Shown here: in pieces, positions 44,808 to 56,629 of the stretch
How the letters are laid out: each line of letters opens with the position of its first letter
Numbering within the stretch: the stretch's first letter is position 1
Assembly (NCBI RefSeq): GCF_011440395.1
Contig: NZ_JAAOIX010000008.1
Span: 186,001-250,000 of the forward strand
DNA from: Pseudomaricurvus alcaniphilus
Lineage (GTDB): Bacteria; Pseudomonadota; Gammaproteobacteria; Pseudomonadales; Cellvibrionaceae
Length of the DNA: 64,000 nt
Direction of reading: 5' to 3'
Notes under the pieces: generated by a model
Database searches by the model: none
What the model was told of the DNA's origin: nothing
Seen by the model: the letters and a program-made list of their open reading frames with translations, nothing else
Position numbers and translations under genes: made by a program

Positions 44808-45344
44808 ATGGCCGAGCTTACGACCCTAGCCAGACCTTACGCCAAGGCCGCTTTTGAAATCGCCGATAAAAGCGGTGATTTGCAAAAGTGGTCGCAAATG
44901 TTGGTTCTCGCTGCTGCGGTTGCGCAGCACGACGGAATGATCAAGGTATTGTCTTCGCCAGCACTCACTGCAGAACAAAAGTCGAAAGCTTTTGTGGATG
45001 TGTGTGGTGATGAGCTGGACGAACAGGCCATCAACATGATCACTACACTGGGTGAAAACAAGCGCTTGACCCTGCTGCCACAAATTCAGCAGTTGTTCGA
45101 AGTGCACAAAGCCCAGCGAGAGCGCTCCGTCGATGTCGAGGTAACCACGGCGTTCGAGTTGTCAGGCGAATTGCAAAATAAGTTGGCGAAGGCACTCAGT
45201 GCCAAGCTGAACCGTGAAGTAACTTTATCTGCTTCGGTAGATAAAACCCTATTGGGTGGGGCCCTGGTAAGAGCGGGTGACACAGTAATTGACGGTTCGG
45301 TGCGTGGTCGATTGGCCAAGCTCGCCGAAGCGATGAACTCCTAG
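44808..45344 (+). CDS. atpH: ATP synthase F1 subunit delta
   Basis: Joins the peripheral stalk to the top of the alpha-beta hexamer; 178 residues, helical N-terminal domain beginning [14 protein letters not shown] and the conserved C-terminal [20 protein letters not shown]. It is 12 bases after atpF and 34 bases before atpA. Confidence 0.97.
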   Translation: MAELTTLARPYAKAAFEIADKSGDLQKWSQMLVLAAAVAQHDGMIKVLSSPALTAEQKSKAFVDVCGDELDEQAINMITTLGENKRLTLLPQIQQLFEVHKAQRERSVDVEVTTAFELSGELQNKLAKALSAKLNREVTLSASVDKTLLGGALVRAGDTVIDGSVRGRLAKLAEAMNS

Positions 45345-45378
45345 TCCGGTCGGCCGGAAAGGAATTGAGGAACAGAGC

Positions 45379-46923
45379 ATGCAGCAACTGAATCCTTCTG
45401 AAATCAGTGACATTATCAAGCAGCGCATCGAAGGTCTCGATGTTTCTGCCAAAGCCCAAAATGAGGGCACAGTCGTTTCTGTAACGGATGGTATTATTCG
45501 TATTCACGGTCTGGAAGACGTGATGTACGGTGAAATGATTGAGTTTGAAGGTGGTGTCTATGGTATGGCACTTAACCTCGAGCGCGACAGCGTCGGTGCG
45601 GTAGTCCTGGGTGACTACCAGGGTGTGGCGGAAGGCCAGACCTGTAAATGTACCGGCCGAATCCTTGAAGTACCGGTGGGTGAAGAATTGCTGGGTCGCG
45701 TCGTTGACGCCCTCGGTAACCCCATCGATGGCAAGGGCCCAATCGGCAACAGCTTGACCGACGCAATTGAAAAAATTGCACCCGGTGTAATTGAGCGTAA
45801 ATCCGTTGACCAGCCAGTGCAGTTCGGTTTGAAATCCGTGGATGCGATGGTGCCAGTAGGTCGCGGTCAGCGTGAGCTGATTATTGGTGACCGCCAGACT
45901 GGTAAAACAGCCATCGCGGTGGATGCGATTATCAACCAGAAAGGCACTGGCATTAAGTGTGTCTATGTTGCGGTCGGCCAAAAAGCATCCTCGGTTGCCG
46001 CAGTGGTGCGCAAACTGGAAGAGCACGGTGCAATGGACCATACCATTGTTATCGCTGCCACCGCATCCGACCCTGCCGCTATGCAGTTTCTGGCGCCTTT
46101 CGCCGGCACCACTATGGGCGAATACTTCCGCGACCGCGGTGAAGATGCCCTGATCGTGCACGATGACTTGACCAAGCAAGCCTGGGCTTATCGTCAGATT
46201 TCCCTGCTGTTGCGTCGTCCTCCTGGCCGTGAAGCTTATCCTGGTGACGTTTTCTACTTGCACTCGCGCCTGTTGGAGCGTGCTTCACGGGTCAATGCCG
46301 ATTACGTGGAAAAATTCACCAAGGGCGCAGTAAAAGGCAAGACCGGTTCCCTGACCGCACTGCCAATTATTGAAACCCAGGCTGGTGACGTTTCCGCCTT
46401 CGTACCGACCAACGTGATCTCCATTACCGATGGCCAGATCTTCCTCGAAACCGACCTCTTTAACTCCGGTATCCGTCCGGCGATGAACGCAGGTATTTCG
46501 GTATCTCGAGTTGGTGGTGCGGCCCAGACCAAAGTTATCAAGAAGCTCTCCGGTGGTATTCGTACCGCGTTGGCCCAGTATCGCGAACTGGCAGCTTTCT
46601 CCCAGTTTGCTTCCGATCTTGACGAGGCGACCAAGTCCCAGCTGGATCACGGTGCTCGCGTTACCGAGTTGATGAAGCAGAAGCAATACTCACCGTTAAG
46701 CATCGCCGAAATGGGCGTGATCCTTTACGCCGCCAACGAAGGTCACTTGAAAGATGTGGCCATCGAGAAGCTCGGTGCTTTTGAGTCTTCCCTGCTGTCC
46801 TATATGAACAGCGAGCACGCTGATCTGATGGACAAGGTCAACGCTAGCGGCGACTACAACGACGAAATCGAGTCTGGCTTTAAAGCGGCCCTGGCGAAAT
46901 TCAAGTCGACTCAGACTTGGTAA
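45379..46923 (+). CDS. atpA: ATP synthase F1 subunit alpha
   Basis: Non-catalytic nucleotide-binding subunit, 514 residues. The P-loop GDRQTGKT is at 170-177. N-terminus [19 protein letters not shown] and C-terminal four-helix region are standard. GGAATTGAGGAACAGAGC before the ATG supplies the ribosome binding site. Confidence 0.98.
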   Translation: MQQLNPSEISDIIKQRIEGLDVSAKAQNEGTVVSVTDGIIRIHGLEDVMYGEMIEFEGGVYGMALNLERDSVGAVVLGDYQGVAEGQTCKCTGRILEVPVGEELLGRVVDALGNPIDGKGPIGNSLTDAIEKIAPGVIERKSVDQPVQFGLKSVDAMVPVGRGQRELIIGDRQTGKTAIAVDAIINQKGTGIKCVYVAVGQKASSVAAVVRKLEEHGAMDHTIVIAATASDPAAMQFLAPFAGTTMGEYFRDRGEDALIVHDDLTKQAWAYRQISLLLRRPPGREAYPGDVFYLHSRLLERASRVNADYVEKFTKGAVKGKTGSLTALPIIETQAGDVSAFVPTNVISITDGQIFLETDLFNSGIRPAMNAGISVSRVGGAAQTKVIKKLSGGIRTALAQYRELAAFSQFASDLDEATKSQLDHGARVTELMKQKQYSPLSIAEMGVILYAANEGHLKDVAIEKLGAFESSLLSYMNSEHADLMDKVNASGDYNDEIESGFKAALAKFKSTQTW

Positions 46924-46992
46924 GCGGCATCGCCAGGTGTCGTAAACACGACACCTGGTAGTCACTGACACTAGATTTTAGGGGAGCCGCTA

Positions 46993-47853
46993 ATGGCAAG
47001 CGGAAAGGAAATACGTACTCAGATAACGAGTATTAAAAGCACGCAGAAAATCACCAGCGCCATGGAAATGGTGGCGGCGAGCAAGATGCGCAGAGCACAG
47101 GAACGTATGCAGTTGGGCAAGCCCTACGCGCAGCGTATCCGTTCAGTGGTCGGCCATATTGCCAATGCCAATCCGGAATACAAGCACCTCTTTATGCAGC
47201 AGCGTGAAGTTAAGCGCGCCGGGTTTATTCTGGTTTCCACTGACCGCGGTCTCTGCGGTGGCTTGAACGTCAACATGTTCAAGGCGGCCATTCGCTCCAT
47301 GAAAGAGCTGAATGACCAGCAAGTGCAGATTGATCTGTGCCTGATTGGCGCCAAGGCATCGGCCTTTTTCAAAAGCTACGGTGGTAATGTAGTAGCGGCT
47401 GTACGTGACCTGGGTGAAGACCCCGGCATCGCTAAGCTGATCGGCAGCGTGAAAATTATGCTCGACAACTACGCAGCTGGAAAAATTGACCAGCTGTTTT
47501 TGGTCGGCAACGAGTTCGTCAATACCATGACACAAACTCCTTATGTGCAGCAGTTGCTGCCGTTGTTAGCCGAAGATGACAAGAAGTTACAACACCCCTG
47601 GGATTACCTGTATGAGCCGGAAGCAAAAGAATTGCTGGAAGGTTTGCTGATTCGTTACATCGAATCCCAGGTGTACCAGGCGGTGATGGAAAACAGTGCC
47701 TGTGAAATGGCCGCGCGGATGCTGGCGATGAAAAACGCCACTGACAATGCGGGTGATTTGATTGATAGCTTGCAGCTGGTCTACAACAAGGCCAGACAGG
47801 CAGCAATTACCCAGGAACTGTCAGAAATTGTGAGTGGTGCAGCGGCGGTCTAA
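46993..47853 (+). CDS. atpG: ATP synthase F1 subunit gamma
   Basis: Central shaft that rotates inside the hexamer, 286 residues. The conserved N-terminus [20 protein letters not shown] and the C-terminal [21 protein letters not shown] helix are both present. GGGGAG lies nine bases before the ATG. Confidence 0.98.
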   Translation: MASGKEIRTQITSIKSTQKITSAMEMVAASKMRRAQERMQLGKPYAQRIRSVVGHIANANPEYKHLFMQQREVKRAGFILVSTDRGLCGGLNVNMFKAAIRSMKELNDQQVQIDLCLIGAKASAFFKSYGGNVVAAVRDLGEDPGIAKLIGSVKIMLDNYAAGKIDQLFLVGNEFVNTMTQTPYVQQLLPLLAEDDKKLQHPWDYLYEPEAKELLEGLLIRYIESQVYQAVMENSACEMAARMLAMKNATDNAGDLIDSLQLVYNKARQAAITQELSEIVSGAAAV

Positions 47854-47907
47854 GAAGCTAGTCCTGGTTGATGACTGCAATACGCCAGGCTCTCAGCGCT
47901 GTCATAA

Positions 47908-49326
<1,419 letters not shown>

Positions 49327-49427
49327 ATTGGCCGAGTTGAGCCAGCCGGCAGGTCCGGCTGGTGCGAGCAACGACATCGAGACACACGCGGGCCAATCGA
49401 GCGGCCCTGTCGAAAGAGGCGAAAAGC

Positions 49428-49853
49428 ATGGCTATGACTGTCCACTGTGACATCGTTAGCGCTGAAGAGGAAATCTTTTCCGGCCTGGTGGAGATGATAA
49501 TAGCGGCAGGTACTGAGGGTGACGTAGGTATTTCCTACGGCCACGCGCCGTTATTGACAGCTCTCCAGCCAGGACCCATCCGCATTATAAAAGCCGGTGG
49601 CGAGGAAGAAGTTTTCTATGTTTCTGGCGGGTATTTAGAGGTTCAGCCTTATCTGGTGTCTGTTTTGGCGGATACCGCCCTGCGGGCGAACGATATGGAT
49701 GAAGCCGCTGCGCTGGAAGCCAAGCGGGCTGCAGAGCAGGCTCTGGCTAACCAAAGCAGCGAGCTTGACTACTCCCGAGCGGCCATTCAATTGGCGGAAG
49801 CAGCAGCGCAATTGCGTACTATCCAGGCGATCCGGAAAAAGCACCACGGTTGA
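49428..49853 (+). CDS. atpC: ATP synthase F1 subunit epsilon
   Basis: Regulatory subunit of the rotor, 141 residues: N-terminal beta sandwich ([16 protein letters not shown]) and C-terminal helical hairpin. The frame opens at 49362, but the ATG at 49428 with GAGG upstream gives [19 protein letters not shown] and is used. It is the last gene of the operon and is followed by a strong terminator. Confidence 0.96.
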   Translation: MAMTVHCDIVSAEEEIFSGLVEMIIAAGTEGDVGISYGHAPLLTALQPGPIRIIKAGGEEEVFYVSGGYLEVQPYLVSVLADTALRANDMDEAAALEAKRAAEQALANQSSELDYSRAAIQLAEAAAQLRTIQAIRKKHHG

Positions 49854-49884
49854 TACCGGGAATTGCCAGTTAGTAGCGAACCTG

Positions 49885-49915
49885 AAAAGGGTAGCCAAAA
49901 GGCTACCCTTTTTTT
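49885..49915 (+). terminator. Intrinsic terminator of the atp operon
   Basis: Perfect stem GGGTAGCC/GGCTACCC (49889-49896 and 49901-49908), extended by AAAA/TTTT pairs, with an AAAA loop, then a run of seven T in all. It lies 31 bases after atpC. A textbook Rho-independent terminator. Confidence 0.93.
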
Positions 49916-49979
49916 GTTTGTTGCGCGCCTATACGCTACCTTTAAAGTAATCGAACCCTGCATGAAAGAGACTGATCGT

Positions 49980-51338
49980 ATGCTGGAAGTTATTGTATTA
50001 GCAGCGGGCAAAGGCACCCGCATGAAATCCAATCGGCCCAAGGTATTACACCCCATAGCCGGCAAACCGATGCTGTCCCATGTACTGGGCAGTGCCCGTG
50101 CTTTGAATCCACTCCGTTTGCACCTGGTGATGGGGCACGGCAGTGAATTGGTGGCCGCCAACTACGGGGCGGTCGATGTAAACCTGGTCTTACAGGAACA
50201 GCAATTGGGCACCGGCCACGCGGTATTGCAGGCGCTGCCGGATATGCAAGACGACAGTATTGCCCTGGTTCTCTACGGTGATGTACCGCTGATCAAAGCC
50301 GCTACCCTGCAGCGCCTGCTGGAGCGTGTGAGCGAGAATACAATGGGATTATTGACTGTAAACCTGGTCAATCCCCAGGGTTATGGCCGTATTCTGCGGG
50401 ATGAAAATGGGGCGGTGAGCGCCATCGTCGAACAAAAAGACGCCAGCGCTGAACAGTTGCAGATTGCCGAGGTGAATACCGGCTTGATGGCCGTGCGGGT
50501 AGCTGATTTGCAGCGCTGGTTGCCGCAACTGCACTGCGATAACGCCCAGGGAGAATACTACCTGACCGACATTATCGCTATGGCTCGGGCCGAAGGATTG
50601 AGCATAGTCACTGAACAACCGGACAGTGAAAATGAAGTGCTGGGGGTTAATAATCGCCAGCAACAGGCTCAATTGGAGCGCTTTTATCAACAGCAGATCG
50701 CCAGCCAATTAATGACCGAGGGCGTAACCTTACTCGACCCCGAGCGCTTCGACTGCCGCGGTAAGCTGGTGGTAGGCAGCGATGTCATTATCGACATTAA
50801 CTGTGTTTTTGAAGGTGAGGTAAACATTGGCAATAATGTGCGGATTGGCCCCAACTGTGTGTTGATCAACAGCAGTGTGGCGGACAACTGCGTTATCAAG
50901 GCCAACACCATCCTCGAAGAGGCGACTATCGGTGCAGACTGCGAACTGGGTCCTTTTGCCCGGGCCAGGCCGGGCACGGTGATGGCGCAGGGGGCGAAGC
51001 TGGGCAATTTTGTTGAGACCAAGAAAGCCAATATTGGTGCTGGCAGTAAGGTCAATCACCTCACCTATATTGGCGACGCCGACCTCGGTGCTGGCGTCAA
51101 TGTCGGGGCTGGTACCATTACCTGCAACTATGACGGTGTCAATAAATGGCAGACGACGATTGGTGACGGTGCTTTTATCGGCTCCAACAGCAGTTTGGTC
51201 GCGCCAGTTGCCATCGGCGCTGGCGCTACCGTGGGCGCGGGGTCTACTATTACCAATGCGGTGCCTGACCATCAGCTGGGCGTTGCCAGAGGCAAGCAGC
51301 GCAACATCGGCAAATGGAAAAAGCCGGAAAAACAATAG
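49980..51338 (+). CDS. glmU: Bifunctional UDP-N-acetylglucosamine pyrophosphorylase / glucosamine-1-phosphate N-acetyltransferase
   Basis: Makes UDP-GlcNAc for peptidoglycan and lipid A. The protein has 452 residues. The N-terminal nucleotidyltransferase shows LAAGKGTRMKSNRPKVLH; from about 250 a left-handed beta helix carries the acetyltransferase, with FVETKKANIGAGSKVNHLTY. The frame reaches back to 49863 across the atp terminator; the ATG at 49980 gives the family N-terminus (ATG at 49962 is an alternative). glmS follows after 51 bases, so two steps of one pathway are adjacent. Confidence 0.97.
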   Translation: MLEVIVLAAGKGTRMKSNRPKVLHPIAGKPMLSHVLGSARALNPLRLHLVMGHGSELVAANYGAVDVNLVLQEQQLGTGHAVLQALPDMQDDSIALVLYGDVPLIKAATLQRLLERVSENTMGLLTVNLVNPQGYGRILRDENGAVSAIVEQKDASAEQLQIAEVNTGLMAVRVADLQRWLPQLHCDNAQGEYYLTDIIAMARAEGLSIVTEQPDSENEVLGVNNRQQQAQLERFYQQQIASQLMTEGVTLLDPERFDCRGKLVVGSDVIIDINCVFEGEVNIGNNVRIGPNCVLINSSVADNCVIKANTILEEATIGADCELGPFARARPGTVMAQGAKLGNFVETKKANIGAGSKVNHLTYIGDADLGAGVNVGAGTITCNYDGVNKWQTTIGDGAFIGSNSSLVAPVAIGAGATVGAGSTITNAVPDHQLGVARGKQRNIGKWKKPEKQ

Positions 51339-51389
51339 CGCGGCTTTTCCCTGCTGCTCGCTTGTCTGGAATTGAATGGAAGTTGAACT

Positions 51390-53216
51390 ATGTGTGGAAT
51401 CGTGGGCGCTGCTGCACAGCGCAATGTGACGAAAATATTGGTTGAAGGCCTCAAGCGCCTGGAATACCGCGGCTATGACTCGGCCGGACTCGCTGTTATT
51501 TGCGATCAGCAGTTGACCCTGCGCAAGGCGCTGGGCAAAGTCGCGGGCCTGGAAGAGAAGTGTATTGCCAACCCGGTCAAAGGCGTGGTCGGAATTGCCC
51601 ACACGCGCTGGGCCACTCACGGTAAACCCAGCGAATTGAACGCCCACCCGCACAGCTCTGATCATATCGCGGTGGTTCATAACGGCATCATTGAAAACCA
51701 CGCCCAATTGCGTCAGCGCCTGCGCAACCAGGGCTATGAGTTTGTTTCGGAAACCGATACCGAAGTTATTTCCCATTTGCTGCACAGCCTTTACGACCAG
51801 GCCGGCTCACTGCGTGAGGCACTGCGGCTGGCCATCGCCGAGTTTGACGGCGCCTACGCGCTGGGAGTTATCTCTACCCGCGAGCCGGATACTCTGGTGT
51901 GCGCCCGCAGTGGCAGCCCACTGGTAGTGGGCGTGGGTTTCGAAGAGAATTTTATTGCTTCCGATCCGCTGGCGCTGCGCCAGGTTACCGATCGCTTTAT
52001 CTATCTTGAGGAAGGGGACCTGGCGGTAGTAACGGCGGCTAATATCGAAATATTTGAACAGTCAGGCAAGCCGGTTACTCGCCCGGTGGATCGCATCACC
52101 GAAACTGATGAGGCCAGCGACAAAGGGCAATATCGCCACTTTATGCTCAAGGAAATTCATGAGCAAACCCGGGTATTGCGCAATACGTTGCAGGGGCGAG
52201 TCAGTAAGACTGCGGTGCTGGACGGTTGTTTTGGTACTGATGCCCAGACTATTTTTGACCAGGTCGAAGCCGTGCAGATCCTGGCCTGCGGTACCAGCTA
52301 TCACGCCGGAATGATCGCCCGCTACTGGTTTGAGGATTGGGCCGGTATCCCCTGTGCAGTGGAAGTGGCCAGTGAGTATCGCTACCGCAAATCAGTGGTC
52401 AGGCCGAACACCTTGTTTGTCAGCATTTCCCAGTCCGGTGAAACCGCAGATACCCTGGCGGCCCTGCGCGGCAGCCGTGAGAGCGGCTATCTCGCCAGTC
52501 TTACGGTGTGCAATGTCGCCAATAGCTCGCTGGTACGGGAATCAGACCTGAGCCTGATGACCCTGGCGGGGCCGGAAATCGGTGTGGCCTCAACCAAGGC
52601 CTTTACCAGCCAGTTGGTGGCACTGCAATTACTGGTGATCGCGCTTGGCAAACGGGCGGCCATGAGCCGGGAAACCGAGGCGGAACTGGTTGCTGCCCTG
52701 CACCAGTTACCGGGTTTGTGCGAACAGGTACTGGCGCTGGACAGCCAGATTGTGCGCATCAGCGAAGCCTTTACCGAAAAGAAGAATGCCCTCTTCCTGG
52801 GCCGCGGGGTGGATTACCCCATTGCCATGGAAGGTGCCTTGAAACTCAAGGAAATATCCTATATTCACGCCGAGGCCTATCCCGCGGGCGAATTGAAACA
52901 TGGGCCGCTGGCGCTGGTGGATGACGACATGCCGGTGGTGGCAGTGGCACCTAACAACGAACTGCTGGAAAAGTTGAAATCCAACCTGGAAGAAGTGCAG
53001 GCGCGGGGGGGCAAGCTGTTTGTGTTTGCCGATGAAAGTGCCGGCTTTATGAATGACGGCAATACAACGGTATTTAACCTGCCCCATGCGCCGTTGAGTA
53101 TTGCCCCGATACTCTACACCCTGCCGTTGCAGCTACTCGCCTACCACGTTGCGGTATTGAAAGGCACCGATGTAGACCAGCCTCGCAACCTGGCCAAATC
53201 CGTCACTGTGGAATAA
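51390..53216 (+). CDS. glmS: Glutamine--fructose-6-phosphate aminotransferase
   Basis: Forms glucosamine-6-phosphate from fructose-6-phosphate and glutamine, the first step towards UDP-GlcNAc. The protein has 608 residues. The N-terminal glutaminase has nucleophile C2 in [10 protein letters not shown]; two SIS sugar-isomerase domains follow, with [21 protein letters not shown] and the C-terminal [13 protein letters not shown]. No glmS ribozyme features are expected in this group and none were seen in the short upstream gap. Confidence 0.98.
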   Translation: MCGIVGAAAQRNVTKILVEGLKRLEYRGYDSAGLAVICDQQLTLRKALGKVAGLEEKCIANPVKGVVGIAHTRWATHGKPSELNAHPHSSDHIAVVHNGIIENHAQLRQRLRNQGYEFVSETDTEVISHLLHSLYDQAGSLREALRLAIAEFDGAYALGVISTREPDTLVCARSGSPLVVGVGFEENFIASDPLALRQVTDRFIYLEEGDLAVVTAANIEIFEQSGKPVTRPVDRITETDEASDKGQYRHFMLKEIHEQTRVLRNTLQGRVSKTAVLDGCFGTDAQTIFDQVEAVQILACGTSYHAGMIARYWFEDWAGIPCAVEVASEYRYRKSVVRPNTLFVSISQSGETADTLAALRGSRESGYLASLTVCNVANSSLVRESDLSLMTLAGPEIGVASTKAFTSQLVALQLLVIALGKRAAMSRETEAELVAALHQLPGLCEQVLALDSQIVRISEAFTEKKNALFLGRGVDYPIAMEGALKLKEISYIHAEAYPAGELKHGPLALVDDDMPVVAVAPNNELLEKLKSNLEEVQARGGKLFVFADESAGFMNDGNTTVFNLPHAPLSIAPILYTLPLQLLAYHVAVLKGTDVDQPRNLAKSVTVE

Positions 53217-53237
53217 ATGTCACCCTTCACATAGCCG

Positions 53238-53280
53238 GCAAACCCACTTATACTGTACTTATATACAGTCTTGGGTTTGC
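53238..53280. terminator. Putative bidirectional terminator between glmS and the HexR-like gene
   Basis: Arms GCAAACCCA (53238-53246) and TGGGTTTGC (53272-53280) pair perfectly, with an inner stem ACTGTA/TACAGT (53252-53257 and 53264-53269). It is centred between two convergent genes. T-runs are weak on both sides. Confidence 0.55.
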
Positions 53281-53292
53281 TGGTTGTTGCTG

Positions 53293-54156
53293 TCAGCGCT
53301 TGTCTTCCGGTTGCACCCGCAGGGAGCGCAGCCCCTGTTTCAATTTGAAAAGGTGGTCCTGCAATTCGGAACCCTTGCGCTGGGCGACGCCGATGGCGAG
53401 CACATCGATCACTACCAGGTGGGCGATGCGCGAAGACAGGGGCGTATAGATTTCTATATCCTCCTCCACATCGACCACAATCGGAATACTGGCGTTGTGA
53501 ATGACGGGTGTATTGCTCGGTGCAATGGCGATAACGACTCCGCCGGCCTGTTTCACCATATCCATCGAGTGCAACAACGCCTTGGTGCGGCCGCTCTGGG
53601 AAATGGCAACGATTACATCACCGGGTTGCATGGACATCGCCGACATATTTTGAATGTGCGGGTCGGAGTGAGCCGCGGTGGCCAGTTGCAGGCGGAAAAA
53701 CTTGTGCTGGGCGTCGGCGGCGACGGCACCGGAAGCGCCAAAGCCGTAAAATTCCACCCGGTTGGCGTTGCAGATTGCACTGACCGCGGCGTCCAGAATG
53801 CCTGGGTCGAGCTTGTCGCGCACTTGCAGCAGGGTGTCGATGGTAGAGTCAAATACCTTGTGACTGAAGTCTGCGATAGAATCCTGGTCGGTCACAGCAA
53901 TTTGACCAAAACTGGGGCTGGATGCCAGTTGTTGGGCGAGGTTGAGCTTGAAATCCTGGAACCCTTCGCAGCCAATGGCGCGACAAAAGCGTACCACGGT
54001 GGGTTCGCTGACTTCAGCCTGGCGGGCCAGGTCGACAATGCGCATGTGAATGATATCAGCAGGTTGGCGCAAGACGTAGTCGGCCACCTTGCGCTCTGAT
54101 TTGCGCATGGTGGTCAGCGCCTCGCTGATGCGCATGGTCAATTCAGCGGGCTTCAC
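53293..54156 (-). CDS. hexR: MurR/RpiR family regulator, HexR-like
   Basis: Repressor with an N-terminal helix-turn-helix (about 1-77, ARQAEVSEPTVVRFCRAIGC) and a C-terminal SIS sugar-phosphate-binding domain (about 120-255, with SQSGRTKALLHSM). It has 287 residues. The sequence resembles HexR, which represses Entner-Doudoroff and central carbon genes and responds to KDPG; assignment within the RpiR family is from memory. The GTG start has AGGA eight bases upstream. No zwf, edd or eda gene is nearby, while glmS lies next to it, so a role in amino sugar control cannot be excluded. Confidence 0.75.
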   Translation of the reverse strand: MKPAELTMRISEALTTMRKSERKVADYVLRQPADIIHMRIVDLARQAEVSEPTVVRFCRAIGCEGFQDFKLNLAQQLASSPSFGQIAVTDQDSIADFSHKVFDSTIDTLLQVRDKLDPGILDAAVSAICNANRVEFYGFGASGAVAADAQHKFFRLQLATAAHSDPHIQNMSAMSMQPGDVIVAISQSGRTKALLHSMDMVKQAGGVVIAIAPSNTPVIHNASIPIVVDVEEDIEIYTPLSSRIAHLVVIDVLAIGVAQRKGSELQDHLFKLKQGLRSLRVQPEDKR

Positions 54157-54248
54157 ACGGCATTCCTGTATTCATCGGGGCTCGGGCGGAATCTAATTTA
54201 ACGAAGTTCTGATAGTATAAAAAATTATGTTGTAAACGCACGATATTT

Positions 54249-54265
54249 TTGTAGTTTCTTTACAA
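54249..54265. promoter_or_regulatory. Putative HexR-type operator
   Basis: TTGTAGTTTCTTTACAA is an imperfect palindrome, TTGTA on the left and TACAA on the right. It agrees at 14 of 17 positions with the HexR consensus I recall, TTGTAATWWWATTACAA. It lies 93 bases upstream of the HexR-like gene and 92 bases before uvrD, as expected for autoregulation. Confidence 0.5.
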
Positions 54266-54356
54266 AAGCACCGCATTTACGAATTGGTTTGTGCATTGGG
54301 CCCTGCCCCCTGTGCGCGCTCGGGTTGAACCGGGTTATTTTTGAAAGAGTTTTGTC

Positions 54357-56522
54357 ATGGATGTTTCCAATATTGTCGCCAACCTGAATGAGCCACAGCA
54401 CCAGGCCGTTACGGCCCCTGCCACCAATCAGTTAATCCTGGCGGGTGCTGGCAGTGGCAAGACCCGGGTGCTGGTGCATCGCATTGCCTGGCTGATCCGG
54501 GTCGAGCAGGTGTCGCCCTACTCCATTCTCTCGGTCACCTTTACCAACAAGGCGGCGCGGGAAGTTCGCGGCCGAATCGATGAACTGCTGGGCCACAACG
54601 TGCGCGGAATGTGGGTCGGTACATTTCACGGCATTGCCCACCGCCTGCTTAAGGCGCACTGGCAGGAAGCGGGCCTGCCGCAAAATTTCCAGATTCTCGA
54701 TAGTGATGACCAGCTGCGTATTATCAAGCGTGTGACCCAGCAACTGGGGCTGGATGAAAAGCAGTGGCCGCCGCGCCAGACCCAGTGGTATATCAATGGC
54801 CGCAAGGATGAGGGCGAACGACCCGACTATATCCAGCCCAGCGGTGACCCCTATATCACCACCATGATTAAATTGTACCGGGAATACGAAGCCGCTTGCG
54901 CCCGCGGCGGCATGGTGGATTTTGGTGAGTTGCTACTGCGCTCTCACGAGCTGTGGCTCAACTCACCCAGCCTGTTGGCTCATTACCAGGCGCGCTTTCC
55001 CTTTATTCTGGTGGATGAATTCCAGGATACCAATACCGTCCAGTACGCCTGGTTGAGAGTGTTGGCTGGGAACCAGTGCCGGGTGACTGCCGTCGGTGAC
55101 GACGACCAGTCAATTTACGGTTGGCGGGGTGCCAAAATTGAAAATATACAGCGTTTCGAGCAGGACTTTAGCGGCGTAGAGCTGGTGCGGCTGGAGCAAA
55201 ACTATCGCTCCACGGCGACGATTCTCGATGCCGCCAACGCGGTTATTGAACACAATCATGGTCGGCTGGGAAAAACCCTGCGCACCGAGGGCGAAAAAGG
55301 AGAGCCGATCGATCTGTATGCCGCGTTCAATGAGCAGGATGAAGCGCGCTATATTGTCGAGCGAATTCAGCAGCGGGTTGCCGGCGGTAACCGGCGTGAC
55401 GATTGCGCCATATTGTATCGCTCCAACGCTCAATCCCGCGTGCTCGAAGAGGCCTTTTTGCGGGAGGGCATGCCCTATCGAATTTACGGTGGCCAGCGCT
55501 TTTACGAGCGCCTCGAGATACGCAATGCTCTGGCCTATTTGCGCCTGATTTCCAGCCGCGACGACGATGCGGCGTTTGAGCGCGTCATCAATACACCGAC
55601 CCGCGGGATCGGTGAAAAAACGGTGGAAAAAATTCGCCTGCTGGCCCGCGAGCAAGGCTCATCCCTGTGGCAGGCAGCGGCGCATATCGTTGCCAGCAAA
55701 GGCCTGGCCGGGCGCGCGCTCAATGCCCTGGGCTCCTTTATGATTCTAGTGGATGGGTTGCAGGAGGCGAGCGCCGACAAACCGCTGCCGGGCCTGGTCG
55801 AAGACGTGATCCACAAATCCGGGCTCTACGAATTCCACAAAAATGAAAAAGGTGAAAAGGGTCAGGCGCGCATTGAAAACCTGGAAGAACTGGTGAATGC
55901 CTGTGGCGCCTTTAACAGTGACGATATGGAAACCCCGCTCCTGAACCAGTTTTTGGATACTGCGGCGCTGGATGCCGGCGACGCCCAGGCCGATGAATTT
56001 GAAGATGCAGTGCAACTGATGACCCTGCACTCCGCCAAAGGCCTGGAATTTCCAGTGGTATTCCTGGCTGGCGCAGAGGAAAATCTGTTTCCCCACCGCA
56101 TGTCGGCAGAAGATCCGGCTCGCCTGGAAGAGGAGCGACGCCTCTGCTATGTGGGCATCACCAGGGCTATGGAAAAACTGGTAATTACCTATGCCGAAAG
56201 CCGGCGCTTGCATGGCCAGGACAATTACAATGCCGTATCGCGGTTTATACGGGAGATTCCGGCCCAGCTGATTGAAGAAGTCAGGGTCAATAATACGGTC
56301 AGTCGACCCATCAGCTTTCAGCGCAAGCAGGCAGCGTCGCTGAGTGACGAGGGTGAAAACACCGGCTTTTACCTGGGCCAGAGGGTGCAACACAAGGTGT
56401 TTGGCGAGGGGGTGATTTTGCATTTCGAGGGCAATCACCAGAACGCCACGGTGCGGGTGAATTTTGCCGAGGCGGGCACCAAGGAACTGATCTTGCGACT
56501 GGCGAAGCTGGAAGCCATTTGA
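54357..56522 (+). CDS. uvrD: DNA helicase II UvrD
   Basis: Superfamily 1 helicase, 3' to 5', used in mismatch and nucleotide excision repair. It has 721 residues, typical of UvrD rather than Rep. Motifs in order: AGAGSGKT near 31-38, VTFTNKAAREV, DEFQDTN, GDDDQSIYGWRGA, and near the C-terminus TLHSAKGLEFPVVFLAGAEENLFPH. A C-terminal tudor-like tail (GQRVQHKVFGEGVIL) is present. It is divergent from the HexR-like gene. Confidence 0.96.
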   Translation: MDVSNIVANLNEPQHQAVTAPATNQLILAGAGSGKTRVLVHRIAWLIRVEQVSPYSILSVTFTNKAAREVRGRIDELLGHNVRGMWVGTFHGIAHRLLKAHWQEAGLPQNFQILDSDDQLRIIKRVTQQLGLDEKQWPPRQTQWYINGRKDEGERPDYIQPSGDPYITTMIKLYREYEAACARGGMVDFGELLLRSHELWLNSPSLLAHYQARFPFILVDEFQDTNTVQYAWLRVLAGNQCRVTAVGDDDQSIYGWRGAKIENIQRFEQDFSGVELVRLEQNYRSTATILDAANAVIEHNHGRLGKTLRTEGEKGEPIDLYAAFNEQDEARYIVERIQQRVAGGNRRDDCAILYRSNAQSRVLEEAFLREGMPYRIYGGQRFYERLEIRNALAYLRLISSRDDDAAFERVINTPTRGIGEKTVEKIRLLAREQGSSLWQAAAHIVASKGLAGRALNALGSFMILVDGLQEASADKPLPGLVEDVIHKSGLYEFHKNEKGEKGQARIENLEELVNACGAFNSDDMETPLLNQFLDTAALDAGDAQADEFEDAVQLMTLHSAKGLEFPVVFLAGAEENLFPHRMSAEDPARLEEERRLCYVGITRAMEKLVITYAESRRLHGQDNYNAVSRFIREIPAQLIEEVRVNNTVSRPISFQRKQAASLSDEGENTGFYLGQRVQHKVFGEGVILHFEGNHQNATVRVNFAEAGTKELILRLAKLEAI

Positions 56523-56629
56523 TTGAAGCACTACCTTGGTGTAAACAGTAAAGTGCCCGTAAGTGGCACATTTTAAATGAGCGTTTGGCCGGAGTTTTTC
56601 TGGCAGAGAACTATCTCAAGTGAGTAATC

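Noticed and set aside
45196-46263. Minus-strand frame of 355 codons opposite atpH/atpA
   Set aside because: It covers two conserved atp genes on the other strand; a shadow frame.
50730-51785. Minus-strand frame of 351 codons opposite glmU/glmS
   Set aside because: Crosses two well-supported genes on the plus strand.
53284-54099. Plus-strand frame of 271 codons opposite the HexR-like gene
   Set aside because: The minus strand encodes a complete regulator with HTH and SIS domains; the plus frame shows no domain.
56553-56575. Possible terminator after uvrD (GTGCC/GGCAC stem)
   Set aside because: The stem is only five base pairs and the following TTTTAAA is weak; I would not call it.
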